A DNA stretch of 64,000 bases from Spongilla lacustris (GCA_949361645.1 OX442417.1:15457877-15521876); one strand, 5' to 3'. Counted from the stretch's first letter, positions 22,474 through 34,536 are shown. The notes: generated by a model not told the origin, from the sequence alone. Translations and numbers: made by a program.

Positions 22474-23934
22474 CCATGCCATTATGGATGGGGCTATAAC
22501 AAATACAAGCATTATACTACATAACATCGTATGCGTTGGACATTTGAGTAATATGGCATGAAATTGTACAATCCAACGGCACTCAAATTTGTTATGCATG
22601 TGTATAAAGTTCCTCCCACCCACTCATACCTTCCATCCACACACACTGCAGGACATCAAGTACAATAAGATCTTCATCAACAACACATGGCATGACTCCA
22701 CAAGTGGGGACACATATCCCATCTACAACCCCTCCACTGGGGATAAGATATGTGATGTTGCTAAGGGCAACGAGGATGTGGACAAGGCTGTGGCCGCCGC
22801 CCACAGGGCCCTCCAGCCATGGGGCACCATGGAGGCATCACAGAGGGGGAACCTTCTGAACAAGCTGGCTGATCTCATCGAGAGGGACAGTGAGTACCTT
22901 GCCTGCCTGGAGGCTGTGAACAGTGGAAGACCAATTAGGGCAGTGTCCAAGATAGACCTCCCACGTGTGATCAAATACTATCAAGACTTTGCACACACTA
23001 CAAGTCAGAACACCCATGAACCAGTGGGTATAGAGGGTCACATCATCTCTGGGGACTTCCCCCTCTTGAGGCAGGCTTGGGTGTTGGGTTCCGCCCTGTG
23101 CAGAGGAAGCACGGTCATATTGAAGCCAGCAGAGCAGACCCCTCTTAGCTCTCTCTATGTTGCCTCACTCACTGTAGAGGCAGGGTTTCCCCCTGGTGTG
23201 GTTAGCATTGTCCCTGGTGTTGGGTCCACTGTGGGTGATGCCATGGTAACCCACAACCATGAAGTGGGTGATATCATCTTCAAAGGTCACCCCAAGGTGC
23301 ACAAGAGGCCTATCATCATCTGTGCTGATGCTGACCTCAATGATGCCATCAAGAACAGCCTCTTTGCCATCCATATGGGCCCTGAGGGTCAGTGTATAAG
23401 AACCCACACGTATGTGCAGGAGTCTATCTATGATAAGTTTGTCAGCAGGAGTGTTGAGTTTGCAAAGATAATCAAGGGGGTAACCCCCTTGATCCTGCCA
23501 ATGATTTGGGCCCTTTTGTGGGTGAAGACCAGTTGTTCAAGACCCTACGCCTCATAGATAGTGCAGTGGAGGAAGGGGCCAATCTGGTGTGTGGTGGGAA
23601 GAGGCTTGGGGACCAGGGATACTTCATTGAGCCCACCATATTGAGTGATGTCACGGAAGACATGCAGATTGCCCAGGAGGAGATCTTTGGTCCTGTGATG
23701 ATTATCATGAAGTTTGATACCTTTGAGGAGGTCGTCAGCCGTATCAACTACCCCATATATGATGGTATTGTTGTCGTCTTAACCACCACTGATGAGACTA
23801 AAGTTGAATTTATGGGTGCTGTATATGATCTGAAGCTTGCTTTTGCTGGCATTGCCAGTGCTGGCAAAGCCAGCCTAGGTACACTCTGTGATGCTGCATT
23901 ATTTGACGTGTGCTTTATTTTTATTTTGGTTTGA
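21206..23934 (+). pseudogene. D-A gene 2: hybrid D domain plus A2, disabled
   Basis: The ATG at 21206 begins an N-terminus like D1 of gene 1 (MADAAVPITAN). The domain end is D2-like (LLLLMSSR/GTGAGTG). The zinc motif survives: CAEDNATIALMKYLENN, then KPLCGVCAIRF. A GT-AG intron (about 22390-22652) leads to A2 ([17 protein letters not shown]). Lesions: a frame change between about 21325 and 21350 (before CIGVLD); an in-frame TAA at 21900-21902 in a segment that has lost the VNKTIK...LKGKEELL region; and a 1-nt deletion near 23478 (KIIKGVTPLIL instead of KVGNPLDP) that shifts A2 until about 23506. The hybrid D implies recombination between D1 and D2, with loss of A1. Confidence 0.75.
22441..22470 (+). 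repeat. Poly-C run of about 30 in gene 2 intron
   Basis: Homopolymer C shortly after the donor. The equivalent introns elsewhere carry poly-G on this strand (38067, 49874, 52585), so here the tract lies on the other strand. Confidence 0.9.
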
Positions 23935-24612
23935 TCAGCTTACTTGCACAACAATGTCATGACGATTAGATTCTTGTGCACAAATTTAGCTATCTTTATG
24001 ATTCATTTATTCCAGTAAAAGCGCATGTACATTGGTATATAATTGACGCTCTGTAAATACGTTGTAATCCTGCATGGGCTGTTCACAAAGCAGTACGTCA
24101 CATCTCAATTCAGTAGGCCCACATATAGGGCAAGTGGCTGCAGCCTCAAGAGGAGGGAGGCTCATGGAGCCACCATTTTATTAGCAGTTGGTCTTCTGCA
24201 AACGGAATCAATCGGGGGCTCCTGCCTGCAGTGGCTATGACACTGCCAAGAGCTGACAGCAGGTGGAGAATTCTCCCAAAGGACTTCTGGGTCATGGTCC
24301 CCAGGCCAAGACGAGCAGATAGTCAGGACTGCTATTGTGGGTGGGGTTTCCATGAACAGAGTCCTCAGGTCACCCTGCCACCACGTCTACATAAGGACCT
24401 CATGTAGGACTGTGTATGTACATAAGCAGGACTGTGTATGCACATGAACATGTGTTAGAACTCTGCCCAAATATTCAATTTCACCCTAGGGGTTAGTAGG
24501 GTGGGGGGCTAGTAACCAAGCTGGATGATGATCACTTTAAATTCAGTAAAATACAGTGCACAATTATACATGAACACAACAGACATCACTACTGTCTACT
24601 GAACCAACAATG
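23935..24612. other. Intergenic between gene 2 and SPPL2 copy C
   Basis: Similar to 17640-18330 with small indels; no gene seen. Confidence 0.6.
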
Positions 24613-26430
24613 TCACTTTTGTTGCTCTGATGTAAGCAACTTTTCCTTCTCCTCTTCTTTTATGTCACACCCCTCCTCCTCCCCCTTCCCACCACCTCCC
24701 TCCTGCACAGTCTCACTCTTCCCTTCAAAATCACTCTTTGGGGCGTGTACTCTTCTGCGCTTATGACATAACCCTCTCTGCAGAGGGATCAGACATTGCC
24801 CTGTAAGTGGGCCTGTTAGCAGCATGGCACACATGGCACTCACAAATGGCCTCCCAGTGAGGAACACACACAGCTCCCCCGACACCAGGGCAGTGACCAG
24901 CACACCAATCAGAATGCAGGGCACGAGGAAGAGCAGAGCTGGCTGGGCATGCTGCATCAAGTTCAGTGAAAGGAAGGTGGCAGCAAGCCCAATGATGTAA
25001 CCTGCATTTCCACCAATCAGTAAATGGAGCTAAGCCTTGGAAATAGAAAGTAACACGGTGCTCACCAAAACATCCAACCATGTGATAAAGTTTCAGTTTC
25101 CGATTTGGATGCATTTTCAGATCAAACTTGAGGCAGAGGGCAACAAATAGAGCTGGCAAGGCCACATCCCCATAACCCAGGAGCATGTAAGGACGCAGGC
25201 CATACTGGCTGCACTTGGAGATGAGCATGCTGGGGGCCAACTTTGGAACTGTGAAGACAATGGGAAGGGACTCCCCACTGGTCCTTAGGGAGCAGTCTGA
25301 GGACAGGCCTCCTCCCCCTCCCGTGGCCGCCTTCTCCATAACACTGACACCATCCTGTGGGTGTGGCTAAATACATGAAAACTCCACCCCTTTGTTCATG
25401 CTCCACCCCTTTCCACTTCAGATAAATCATCATTTATGTGCACATGTACACGTACTATGTTTCTATTTACAAGAAAAAAATTTAGATTACAGACTAAATT
25501 AATAACCGGCTACAGGACTTAATAACTGCAAACAACACTGGACAAATCTCTCTACTCCCCAAACACTTCTTCCTTCCTCCCTCTCTCTACTCCTCCCTAT
25601 TCTATCTTCCCTTCGCTTCCCTCCCCTCTCCTCCCTCCCCTCCCTCCCCTCCCTCCCTCCCTCCCTCCTACCTTAGTGAAGTATGGAGTGATGAAGACAG
25701 CCACAATATCATACAGACATAACACAGCCAACAGGAGCACAAGGTACTGAGGTGGAGGGAAGTGAGAGCAATAAGAGGAGCCACTTAGGACATGACATAC
25801 CTCTACACACATACACAACACACATGTACACACATACACCACACAATACACATGCTCTCACACACATACCTGTAGACACATCATACAACACACCAACACA
25901 ACGTATACATACACAATCCTAATGACATACACACACACATGCACACACACACAAATGCACGGAAACACATGGGACTATGTCCATCTCTGTAAAGACTGAA
26001 GCAATGAAAATGATGTAAGCAAATCCCAAGACATCATGTAGTACCCAGATGTAGCTGGAGGGGGAGGGGTGGTAGGTGGGTGTGGCTTCACCAGGGGTAC
26101 ACACAGACATCACATGTCCCCAGACCTACCTCTCATTTCTCTCAATGGCCCACCACACAACAAGGCCTGCACACAGCACCAGAGTGATGAAGAACCTCGG
26201 GTCAGGCTGCATGGTACCTAAGTATCCACAGCTTGTTCCCTGGTATCCTGGGGGGGTGGATCATCAGTCGCGTGACATGAAGGGAGGGGCACCTAGTCCC
26301 CAGGCCTACCTCCAGGTACTCAAGAGTGGGATGAGGGGGACAGGCAGTGGTACAGACTTTCAGCAGCTCCAACACAGAACAGACCAATCTCACGATGTAA
26401 AGTGCAATCCCATTGGTGGAAGCTTCCATC
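24613..26430 (-). pseudogene. SPPL2: SPPL2-like protease, copy C (frameshift, 5' missing)
   Basis: Both catalytic motifs are kept (CLYDIVAVF near 25715; MLLGYGD near 25180), as is the PAL exon (AQPALLFLVP). Lesions: a 4-nt insertion in the RIPENK exon (about 26205-26215; the reading becomes LRYHAA and frameshifts), loss of the normal donor after the FTEMDIVP exon (about 25970; the sequence becomes ATGTGTTTCC), and absence of the first-TM exon beyond 26470. An extra 3 nt in the last intron is neutral. The CT-rich and CA-rich intron tracts seen in other copies are present. Confidence 0.8.
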
Positions 26431-26469
26431 ACACTGTCACACAATGACAAACACATTACACACAAACAG

Positions 26470-27850
26470 TACACATATATGGCTGATATACATTAAGGTT
26501 CTCAGGGGTGATCCATTTTTATTTTCAAAAACACTAAGTTAGTATACTACATGTACACATTCATTTAAATTTTTATACATGATGTCCCCTGAGCTTGTAC
26601 TGCCTTGATACAGCATCACCTACATGTCACATATTAAGGCATGGCGTCCTGGTGATTCCAGAGTCTAGGGGATCCAGAAAGTCAGCAACAAGCCCATAAA
26701 TTATTCTTTGAAAAATGGGAAATTATATGTACAAGTACATTTAAAATATTAAAATGATGTCCCCAGCACTTGTACTGCCTGGATACCACATCACCAACAT
26801 GTTCACATGTTAAGGCAATGAAGTCATAGGGATTACAAAGGTGTCCTAGTGGATCCAGAGTCCAAAAATGCCCTAAGGGATCCAGAGAGTCAGCACCAAG
26901 CCCATTAATTAAAAATTAGTTGTCAGAAAATGGGAAATAGACTAGGAGGAAGGATGGGTAATGGAGACAGAGGTTAAACTACATGAAGCAGCAGGACTTG
27001 CTCCCATGTCCATGCTTGCACTGTCAGTAAACACATCCCAACCAAATGGGTGTAACTACTCCACTTCAAGTACTGGTCACACTAACTGATTCAACCACTT
27101 CACCTACCACGGTACGTCAGACTCCTTTTACACTCACACACATGCCACCAAAATACCACACCCCAGTACACACATACACACCCTGAGATCAACAACCTCC
27201 CCACATTGCCATGATGAAGTCCACCTCTCCACCATCCTCTGTAGACATCATTAGAAGCCTACCTGAGCTCACCATAGCCAGCTTTGGAGGGGAGGGAGGA
27301 GAGTCCATATCAAGCCACCACCTTATTATTAATAATACACACACATTGCAGATTAAATTTCATCTTAACTCGGAGCATGGCTATATAGGTAGGTCTTGTG
27401 GATGCGGCATACATATTGGAGTACAGACATACATACACATTTGCTAGTGGTGCTCAGATGTCAGATTACCACACACACTGCAGACAATGTCAATAAATTC
27501 AAAGGCACTCACGTCAATAGCGAAGAGAAATGCCATGGAGTTAGATGATGACACTGACAGTTGTGCTGTTAAAAAATAAAAACAATTGCGCTCTACAAAG
27601 CCGATCCCGAAAGTAAGGATCGATATGCTAGCACAGTAAGAAGGATAGAGGGATAGTGTGGAGGTGGGAAACCACTGAATGCAATTGGCCATCGCTATGG
27701 CATTGGTTGGCCATTGGTGACGTGTATGGTTGGTTGGTAGGACCATTCCATTATAAGTGAGTTCCTGTAGTAACAGGAATGTCCTCCACAAATGCATGTC
27801 CTCTAGTGGCCCCCACCAGAGCAAATCAGGTGCTGCTCATTCAGGCTGCA
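26470..27850. other. Non-coding region with a ~180-bp tandem duplication
   Basis: 26575-26740 and 26750-26940 are diverged tandem copies (both read ATGATGTCCCC...CTTGTACTGCCT, later GGATCCAGA.AGTCAGCA). The remainder to 27850 shows no convincing coding region on either strand. Confidence 0.55.
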
Positions 27851-27879
27851 CCCCACAAGTCATATCTAACATGGCCACA

Positions 27880-28075
27880 AGCACTTGTGTGGAGGTGTGC
27901 TTATGTGCTCGTGTGGAGATGTGCTTATGTGCTTGTGTAGAGGTGTGTTTATATGTGCTTGTGTGGAAGTGTGCTTGTGTGGAGGTGTGTTTATGTGCTT
28001 GTGTGGTAGTGTGCTCATGTGCTCAAGTGAAGATGTGCTTATATGTGCTTGTGTGGGGGGGGGGGGGTGTGGAGG
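27880..28075 (+). repeat. TGTGCTTGTGTGGAGG-type minisatellite
   Basis: Imperfect repeats of a GTGTGGAGGTGTGCTTATGT-like unit ending in a poly-G run. Cys/Val-rich open frames here are artefacts of the repeat. Confidence 0.85.
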
Positions 28076-28848
28076 TCGTGTGCAGTATTACAACTGTATC
28101 ACTGTCACTGGCTTACCAATTGACAACAATACGGGCCGCATAAGTTCCTATCTTGTAGGCCTACTAACGTAACTAGCGCATTTCCAGTAGTAGTACTAGC
28201 ATAAACATATATTTCCTGTCGGTTGAAAGAATTGAATTAGACAGGAAATAAGCTCCCGTCTAAATGTGACGGATATGGTGATTGGATGGAAGCAGAGATA
28301 ATATATAGAGATAATATATACCTCGTGGAAGCGTGGTTTTACAAGGGAGTGTAAGGGTTATTGAGTCATTCTAAGCATTCTACAGCACACGGCTGTTTCG
28401 AGATGGACATTAGGTTTTTTAATTAGAAATGTATTACATTTACGGTACTCTTAGTGTTCCGACGAATGAAGGAGCTCATTAAAATGTGGTTTATGTTCTA
28501 AAATCTATTTTGATCACAAAAAGCTATCAATAAATAATGCTATTATACTAAGCCTTTCTACATTTATTTCCGTACTGGATAAGATATGTGCGCACTGTCG
28601 AGACGTGTTGTTTCCCTGCCTACTAACTCCGCGCAGGTAACGGTCATATTATGGCTTACTTTGAACCGCTCAAACGGCAACCAATTTTTCTCGAAAAAAC
28701 GCCTGACTGTTGGGCATGAAACTTACCTTTCCGTAAAGAGGAATCATTGCACATTCTATACGTGTATAGTTTATGCTTAGACACATTTTCTGGCGAGAGA
28801 ACAAAACGGTTACTTTTCGTTTGTTTAGTCATGAATAATTGAAGTCAC

Positions 28849-29110
28849 GTGAATGAACAGTACGGCAATAGATATTCCGCAATGCCAAAGTACACTTTTT
28901 ATGCAGCGTATGTGGTAAAAAAAACCTCTGCTGGTCATCAAGAGACAACATATAGCAGTGCTACGTTTTTAGTGGAGCTCAGGACATGTTTTCAAATTGA
29001 AATCAGCAACGACACAGCAAATCTTGTAAACTTGCAGAAGAAGATTCCATATAAGTGTATGGTAAAGCTGTCCCAGTACATGTACATGCAAGGTAAACAT
29101 GACGTCATAG
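28849..29110 (+). pseudogene. Unidentified open segment inside transposon
   Basis: Open frame of about 85 codons (contains ATFLVELRTCFQIEISND and KKIPYKCMVKLSQYMY) before low-complexity sequence begins. I do not recognise it. Lying inside the 2.66-kb element upstream of a transposase-like fragment, it could be another exon remnant of the element's gene. Confidence 0.3.
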
Positions 29111-29298
29111 GGTTAATCATATATGCACATACACAAATACATGCACATACATGTATTTCAGGAAGCCATACATGTGTACACTCATGGATCCACTTAAAAC
29201 AGGCAAGAACACCAGGGCGACCACCAGGCATCACGAGAAGTGCTTTGCTTCTTCATATAAACACCATTGCACCTCCAAAGATCATGTGTGATAAAAAG

Positions 29299-29540
29299 GA
29301 CCCTATAGGCAAGGCTTGCAGAGCACCTGCAGAGCACACACCAAGTAGGCGAGGCTTGCAGAGCATACACACCCAGTCATGGGCATCCCCAGGGTGGGGG
29401 CAGAGGGGGCCATGCCCCCCCCCCCCCCCCCCCCCCCCCTTCGGGATTGAATGGCACCCTTGTAATAAAAGTTAACTTGACATACATGCCCCCCCCCCCC
29501 CCCCCCCCCGCCACTGATTGAATGGGCCAAATGGGACAGC

Positions 29541-29572
<32 letters not shown>

Positions 29573-30095
29573 ACTGGCTGAATCAGCCAAAAGCGGACAA
29601 CATATTTGCAGCTGTCAAATGGCACCCCCTTGCCCTATCCTGGCCCCCCTCCCCCTTCCAGAAAAGCTGGGGGCGCCCATGCCAGTAGGCAAGGCCTTCA
29701 GAGCACACACCTAGTAGGCAAGGCCTTCAGAGCACACACCCAGTAGGCAAGGCCTTCAGAGCACACACCCAGTAGGCAAGGCCTTCAGAGCACACACCCA
29801 ATAGGCAAGGCCTTCAGAGCACACATCCAGTAGGCAAGGTCTTCAGAGCACACACCCAGTAGGCAAGGCCTGCAGAGCACACCCAGTAGGCAAGGCCTTC
29901 AGAGCACACACCCAGTAGGCAAGACCTGCAGAGCACACACCCGGTAGGCAAGGCCTTCAGAGCACACACCCGGTAGGCAAGGCCTTCAGAGCACACACCC
30001 AGTAAGCAAGGTCTTCAGAGCACACACCCAGTAGCCAAGGCCTGCAAAGCACACACCTAGTAGGCAAGGCCTGTAGAGCATACATGGTCCAGTAG
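29299..30095 (+). repeat. 28-bp tandem repeat array
   Basis: About 15 imperfect units of CCAGTAGGCAAGGCCTTCAG plus AGCACACA, period 28 bp, interrupted by the MITE at 29378-29681. Because 28 is not a multiple of 3 no long frame is maintained. Inside the 2.66-kb transposon. Confidence 0.9.
29373..29686. mobile_element. 304-bp MITE with TSD ccagt
   Basis: Element 29378-29681 with inverted termini: left CATGGGCATCCCCAG, right (reverse complement) CATGGGCGCCCCCAG. A 5-bp direct repeat ccagt flanks it and derives from the host tandem repeat unit. The interior is dominated by three poly-C runs. Confidence 0.65.
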
Positions 30096-30200
30096 GCAAT
30101 TTAAGGCCTGCTGGCTATGGCATTTCTCATCTTTTACAGCCACTGACTTTAATGCGAGTGACAAAGGTCCAAACTTTTTTTTAAACGTCTTTCATTGCAG

Positions 30201-30385
30201 GTATTGCAATACAAGAATTTTTTAGCTACTCCGACTTTGCTTTCCCTGGAACAAAGAGGACAATTAAAATGCATATACTGGAAATGCACATCATCGAGTG
30301 GATGAGTACATACAATGCTGGACTTGGACTAATGGGAGAACAAGGCACTGAAGCCATACATGCCCATTTCAAACAACTTGTATAG
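30201..30385 (+). pseudogene. Putative transposase C-terminal remnant
   Basis: After an acceptor-like TTCATTGCAG the frame encodes about 60 residues ending in TAG, with the pattern MHILEMHIIEW ... GLGLMGEQGTEAIHAHF. From memory, a similar H-x-L-E ... GEQG-E-x-IHA pattern occurs near the end of proteins encoded by invertebrate DNA transposons. The location inside a TIR-bounded element supports this, but the family is not named. Confidence 0.45.
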
Positions 30386-31048
30386 GATGTATGGCTGTAT
30401 GGCACAGTGCAGTGACTAAAAATGCATCATGCAAGAGCATCATCTGATTGTGTGTCCTACAGTACTCTTAATGCCCTTAAGCCTGAAATAAGAACGACAA
30501 AAAGAAAGCGCGAAGACTAGAACTGAACCTTGTTAAGATATACTCATGGCATTAATTTCATTTAATGTTACGATAGTACACTGAATACTAGTACCGGTAG
30601 ATTCATCCGTGATTCAATGAAGCGCTCCGCCATGTTAACGATAACTGCCATATTCAGAGCCTTCGTACGTCTCACAGAAAATGTGTCTAACAACAGAGAT
30701 AGTAAGAATACGTAGAGGCAACACTGTTGTATACACTCGTATAAGTTTATAGATCACTTGTCAGGCAAAAAAAAGAAAAAACATTTTTTGAAGATAATAA
30801 CTCCAAATGGAGCGCTATCAGTCCAGGCTCGATATCGTGGCGTACGTGCACACAAACACCATAACGCTGGTATGTCTGTAATCCTCGAAGGATGCTTAAC
30901 CCATATTTTCATGTGTATAAAGCTTACCTTAAACGGATTGTACAAGAGAGCCCACATTCTAATGCTATGCTATAATGAGGTCTCCATTAAATCTTCTACC
31001 GCCAAGTATGGGGACGAGACCTAATGTCCATCGCAATGAAACACCCGT

Positions 31049-32596
31049 GAGCCACGGCTGTTTCATTCCATTGAAAGTTGGACAATAGGTCTCGTCCCCA
31101 TTCCCGACATGGAGACAGGCAACCAAACCCTCATTACCGCATGGCACAGGACAGTGGCTTATCCTTCTTTATCCGTACAACGTACGCTCGCTGTGAGTTG
31201 ATATTTCGGTCAGGCGTCCTTCGAGGACTAAAACAGTATAAGTTTTGTCTTTGTTGTATTTACATACGCGAGAAGAGAGGGCCGAGACTACATGCGCTTT
31301 ATTTTGAGTTGTTCGTGTCAATAGGCTTTTTTGAGAAACCCGCCAAGCCAACTGGAAAAACTCTTTTAGAAACGTGTACTCAATAGACGGCTGTATTTGG
31401 TTCTGTTTAGGGTGTAACAGGGCTTATTTTCTGCGCGTCGTGCTAACGCTTTGAATATGGCAGATTTTTTACTTAGCGAGTGGTCCTCTCATAATGCACA
31501 TGTGTCAAACACACATACTAGTATATGTGGAAAACAAAAATCACACACTATTATTTGCCTTTTTGTTTTCGGCTTAGCTTTTCTGGCCTCTTAGACTTCA
31601 GTCTGGTACAAAACACACTCAAGTATTAGTGTTCTAGTCGAGTCGGGCTACGCCCAACTGTAGTGCTCTTGCACAATGTCTCTGTATTTTGTTAGCCATA
31701 CTACTGCCATATGTCCTGTAAAACTCATAACAACTGATTGAAATGGTTGTGTGCTCTGTAGCTGTTCACACATCAGCCCAAAGCCTGCATTCATGATTGT
31801 ATGGGTAAGCGTGGGTACCTACCACGGGCCCCAAGGTATAATAGGGTCCAAAATTATATTGTTTTATGGCTAAACAGTGGTATGCAGTTTAAACGTACAT
31901 GTGCTATGTACGGATGTATAAAAACTCGTATTTTGGCCAATCTCAAGGGGTAACCCCCCCCCCCCCCCCCCCTCGCTCGTATTTTCAGGGCCTACGGGGC
32001 CCCCAAACGATATGTTACCCCGGGCCTCACTACAGCTCTCACCGGCCCTGCTGACAGAACTTCTAGACATGAAATTACGCGTTTGCCATTGTCGTCGTGT
32101 GTGAAATTTATACATATGGGTGTGGCGACGTGCATTATTCATTAGTTACATGGTCCCGTCTAACCGTGTTGTTCTTTCACCAGAAAATAAGCCCCAGCAT
32201 GCACTAAACGCAAAGATGAAGTACAATGATCGCTCTTTGAGTAGGAGTAGGTTTTAAAACCATCTGCTTGGGGCGTTTCGAGAAAAATCGGTTGCCGCTT
32301 GAGCACTTAATAAAAACAATAAGAGGTGTGCCTTCAGTAGTCACATGCGCGGCAATTATAGGGCAAAAGAGAACTTACTTTGACTGTGCGTACTATTCTT
32401 TTTAAGTACGAAATTGGTTGTGGAACAGCTGAAAATTATAATGGTTGTGTGTATTGAATTTGTAGTGGCAAAAAGAGCCTTGTAACGTAAACCACAAAAT
32501 AATTAGCTCCTTCAGGATCCCAAACACCAAAATACCGTAATGTTCGAATGTGTTCTAATTAACAACCTAATGTCCAGCTTGAAACAGCCGTGGAGC
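31049..32596. mobile_element. 1.54-kb DNA transposon, same family, TSD gagc
   Basis: Element 31053-32592: left CACGGCTGTTTCATTCCATT, right CTTGAAACAGCCGTG, flanked by gagc (31049-31052 and 32593-32596). It is inserted exactly at the right end of the 28388-31049 element. Left-end sequence (CCTTCGAGGACTA near 31218) also occurs in the 4.2-kb element near 7470. No transposase frame; a poly-C run lies at about 31956-31973. Confidence 0.75.
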
Positions 32597-33264
32597 ACGT
32601 CGTGTCCTGCAATTTTAACGGTGAATCATTAAAAGTTAAACGTTCAATATTCAATATACGCGATCAATTCTAATAATCTTTCCTTTTAGAGAGCGCCTTT
32701 GCATCGTAAGGTATGTTCATTGACAGTACTATAGTTCTATCCAATACGATGGTACTACAAATTATATCTGTCCATCCTGGCTATTTTATCTCAGAAAAAC
32801 CTCGCAGTACCGGGCCGGGAGTAGTTCACGTGAGACATGTGTGTTTAGCTACACCATAGACGTACAAAAAATGTCTAAATAATCTATGGCTACACTCAGC
32901 GTCAGATCGGATGCACGTACCTGTTTTAAAGAACTGGTACTCACACAAGATTATACAGAATTCTGAATAGCACCCATGCATCTGTGTTCCTGATTACGTC
33001 GATACGCTCGTTTAAACACAGGCCATTTTTCCAATCCCTCACTAGCTAGTCATTGCACATGTGTCACCAGTGCTTAGTACATATAGTGTTGCTGCTTTTC
33101 AGGGTCATGGAAATACTTATGGCTAACCTCTAATATTTGTTGCTCATAAATGTTATGGTTGCAGAAGTGCATTATGCATGAAAACGTAACACTTTAGACC
33201 TGTTAGTTCAGATATTTTTGGGCAATCAGATTTTCATAACAAATTATTGAATCTGCAGGTAAAA
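32597..33264. other. Non-coding, upstream of the zinc-finger gene
   Basis: AT-rich, no gene recognised. It ends with GAATCTGCAG/GTAAAAATGG, an acceptor-like site four bases before the start codon, so a 5' untranslated exon upstream is likely. Confidence 0.5.
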
Positions 33265-34536
33265 ATGGCTTCAGGTCGACGACCTCATCAGTGTCAAGAA
33301 TGTGGAAATGCATTTTCCCAACAGTCAAATCTGAAAACACACATGCGCACTCATACTACAGAGAAGCCACATCAGTGTCAAGAATGTGGAAAGGCATTTT
33401 CACGACAGTCAAATCTGAAAACACACATGCTCACTCATACCAGAGAGAAGCCACATCAGTGTCAAGAATGTGGAAAGGCATTTTCACAACAGTCAGATCT
33501 GAAAAGACACATGCTCACTCATACCAGAGAGAAGCCACATCAGTGTCAAGAATGTGGAAAGGCATTTTCACAACAGTCATATCTGAAAAGACACATGCTC
33601 ACTCATACTGGAGAGAAGCCTCATCAGTGTCAAGAATGTGGAAAAGCATTTTCGCTACAGTCATATCTGAAAACACACATGCGCACTCATACTAGAGAGA
33701 AGCCACATCCGTGTCAAGAATGTGGAAAGGCATTTTCACAACGGTCAAGTCTTAAAGATCACATGCTCACTCATACTGGAGAGAAGCCTCATCAGTGTCA
33801 AGAATGTGGAAAAGCATTTTCGCTACAGTCATATCTCAAAACACACATGCGCACTCATACTAGAGGGATGCCACATCCGTGTCAAGAATGTGGAAAGGCA
33901 TTTTCACAACGGTCAAGTCTTAAAGATCACATGCTCACTCATACTGGAGAGAAGCCACATCAGTGTCAAGAATGTGGAAAGGCATTTTCACAACGGTCAA
34001 GTCTTAAAGACCACATGCTCACTCATACTGGAGAGAAGCCACATCTGTGCCAACAATGCAGAAAGGCATTTTCACAACGGTCAAGTCTTAAATATCACAT
34101 GCTCACTCATACTGGAGAGAAGCCACATCTGTGCCAACAATGCAGAAAGGCATTTTCACAACGGTCAAGTCTTAAACAACACATGCTCACTCATACTGGA
34201 GAGACACCACATCAGTGTCAAGAATGTGGAAAGGCATTTTCACGACAGTCAAATCTGAAAACACACATGCTCATTCATACTGGAGAGAAGCCTCATCAGT
34301 GTCAACAATGTGGAAAGGCATTTTCACTACAGTCATATCTGCAAAGACACATGCGCACTCATAATGGAGAGATTTACAGATGTTTCTGTAAAAGGTCATT
34401 TACAAGCTCAGATGCATTGAAGGCCCACTGCAGGATTCATACTGGTGAGAGATTGAGGTGCAGCAACAGTGGATGTACCAAATCTTACCTATACAAGAAG
34501 AGTTTGGTTTACCATCTTAAGTCATGTCATGTGTAA
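33265..34536 (+). CDS. Poly-C2H2 zinc-finger protein (15 fingers)
   Basis: 423 codons in one exon from the ATG in MASGRRPHQC to TAA. Thirteen canonical 28-residue C2H2 fingers (HQCQECGKAFSxxSxLKxHMxTH) joined by TGEKPH or TREKPH linkers are followed by two degenerate ones: a CxC finger (YRCFCKRSF...HCRIH) and a C-x4-C finger with H-x4-H. Fingers bind DNA; the helix variants at -1, 3 and 6 are few (Q/N/T, R/N/T, Q/D/R, Q/Y/R, L/Y/T, Q/S/D, Q/S/Y, Q/S/Q), so recognition would be repetitive. Fingers 5-6 and 7-8 are near-identical pairs, evidence of a two-finger internal duplication. No KRAB, BTB or other effector domain is visible. Likely a nuclear DNA-binding regulator; target unknown. Confidence 0.9.
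   Translation: MASGRRPHQCQECGNAFSQQSNLKTHMRTHTTEKPHQCQECGKAFSRQSNLKTHMLTHTREKPHQCQECGKAFSQQSDLKRHMLTHTREKPHQCQECGKAFSQQSYLKRHMLTHTGEKPHQCQECGKAFSLQSYLKTHMRTHTREKPHPCQECGKAFSQRSSLKDHMLTHTGEKPHQCQECGKAFSLQSYLKTHMRTHTRGMPHPCQECGKAFSQRSSLKDHMLTHTGEKPHQCQECGKAFSQRSSLKDHMLTHTGEKPHLCQQCRKAFSQRSSLKYHMLTHTGEKPHLCQQCRKAFSQRSSLKQHMLTHTGETPHQCQECGKAFSRQSNLKTHMLIHTGEKPHQCQQCGKAFSLQSYLQRHMRTHNGEIYRCFCKRSFTSSDALKAHCRIHTGERLRCSNSGCTKSYLYKKSLVYHLKSCHV

Larger units (their letters stand above)
28384..31049. mobile_element. 2.66-kb DNA transposon, same family as 7247-11474
   Basis: Left end CACGGCTGTTTCGAGATGG at 28388; right end GAAACACCCGTG at 31038-31049. The 5' flank is agca (28384-28387). The 3' flank becomes agca once the adjoining element 31053-32592 and one copy of its gagc duplication are removed, giving a 4-bp target duplication. 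Inside are a 28-bp tandem array, a 304-bp MITE (29378-29681) and a short putative transposase remnant (30201-30385). Confidence 0.75.

Noticed and set aside
29299..30095. Tandem array considered as CRISPR
   Set aside because: 28-bp units follow each other directly without unique spacers, in animal DNA with introns; it is an ordinary tandem repeat.
33291..34258. Alternate-frame open segments across the zinc-finger gene
   Set aside because: They are shadows of the 84-bp repeat; only the frame with Cys2His2 spacing makes sense.
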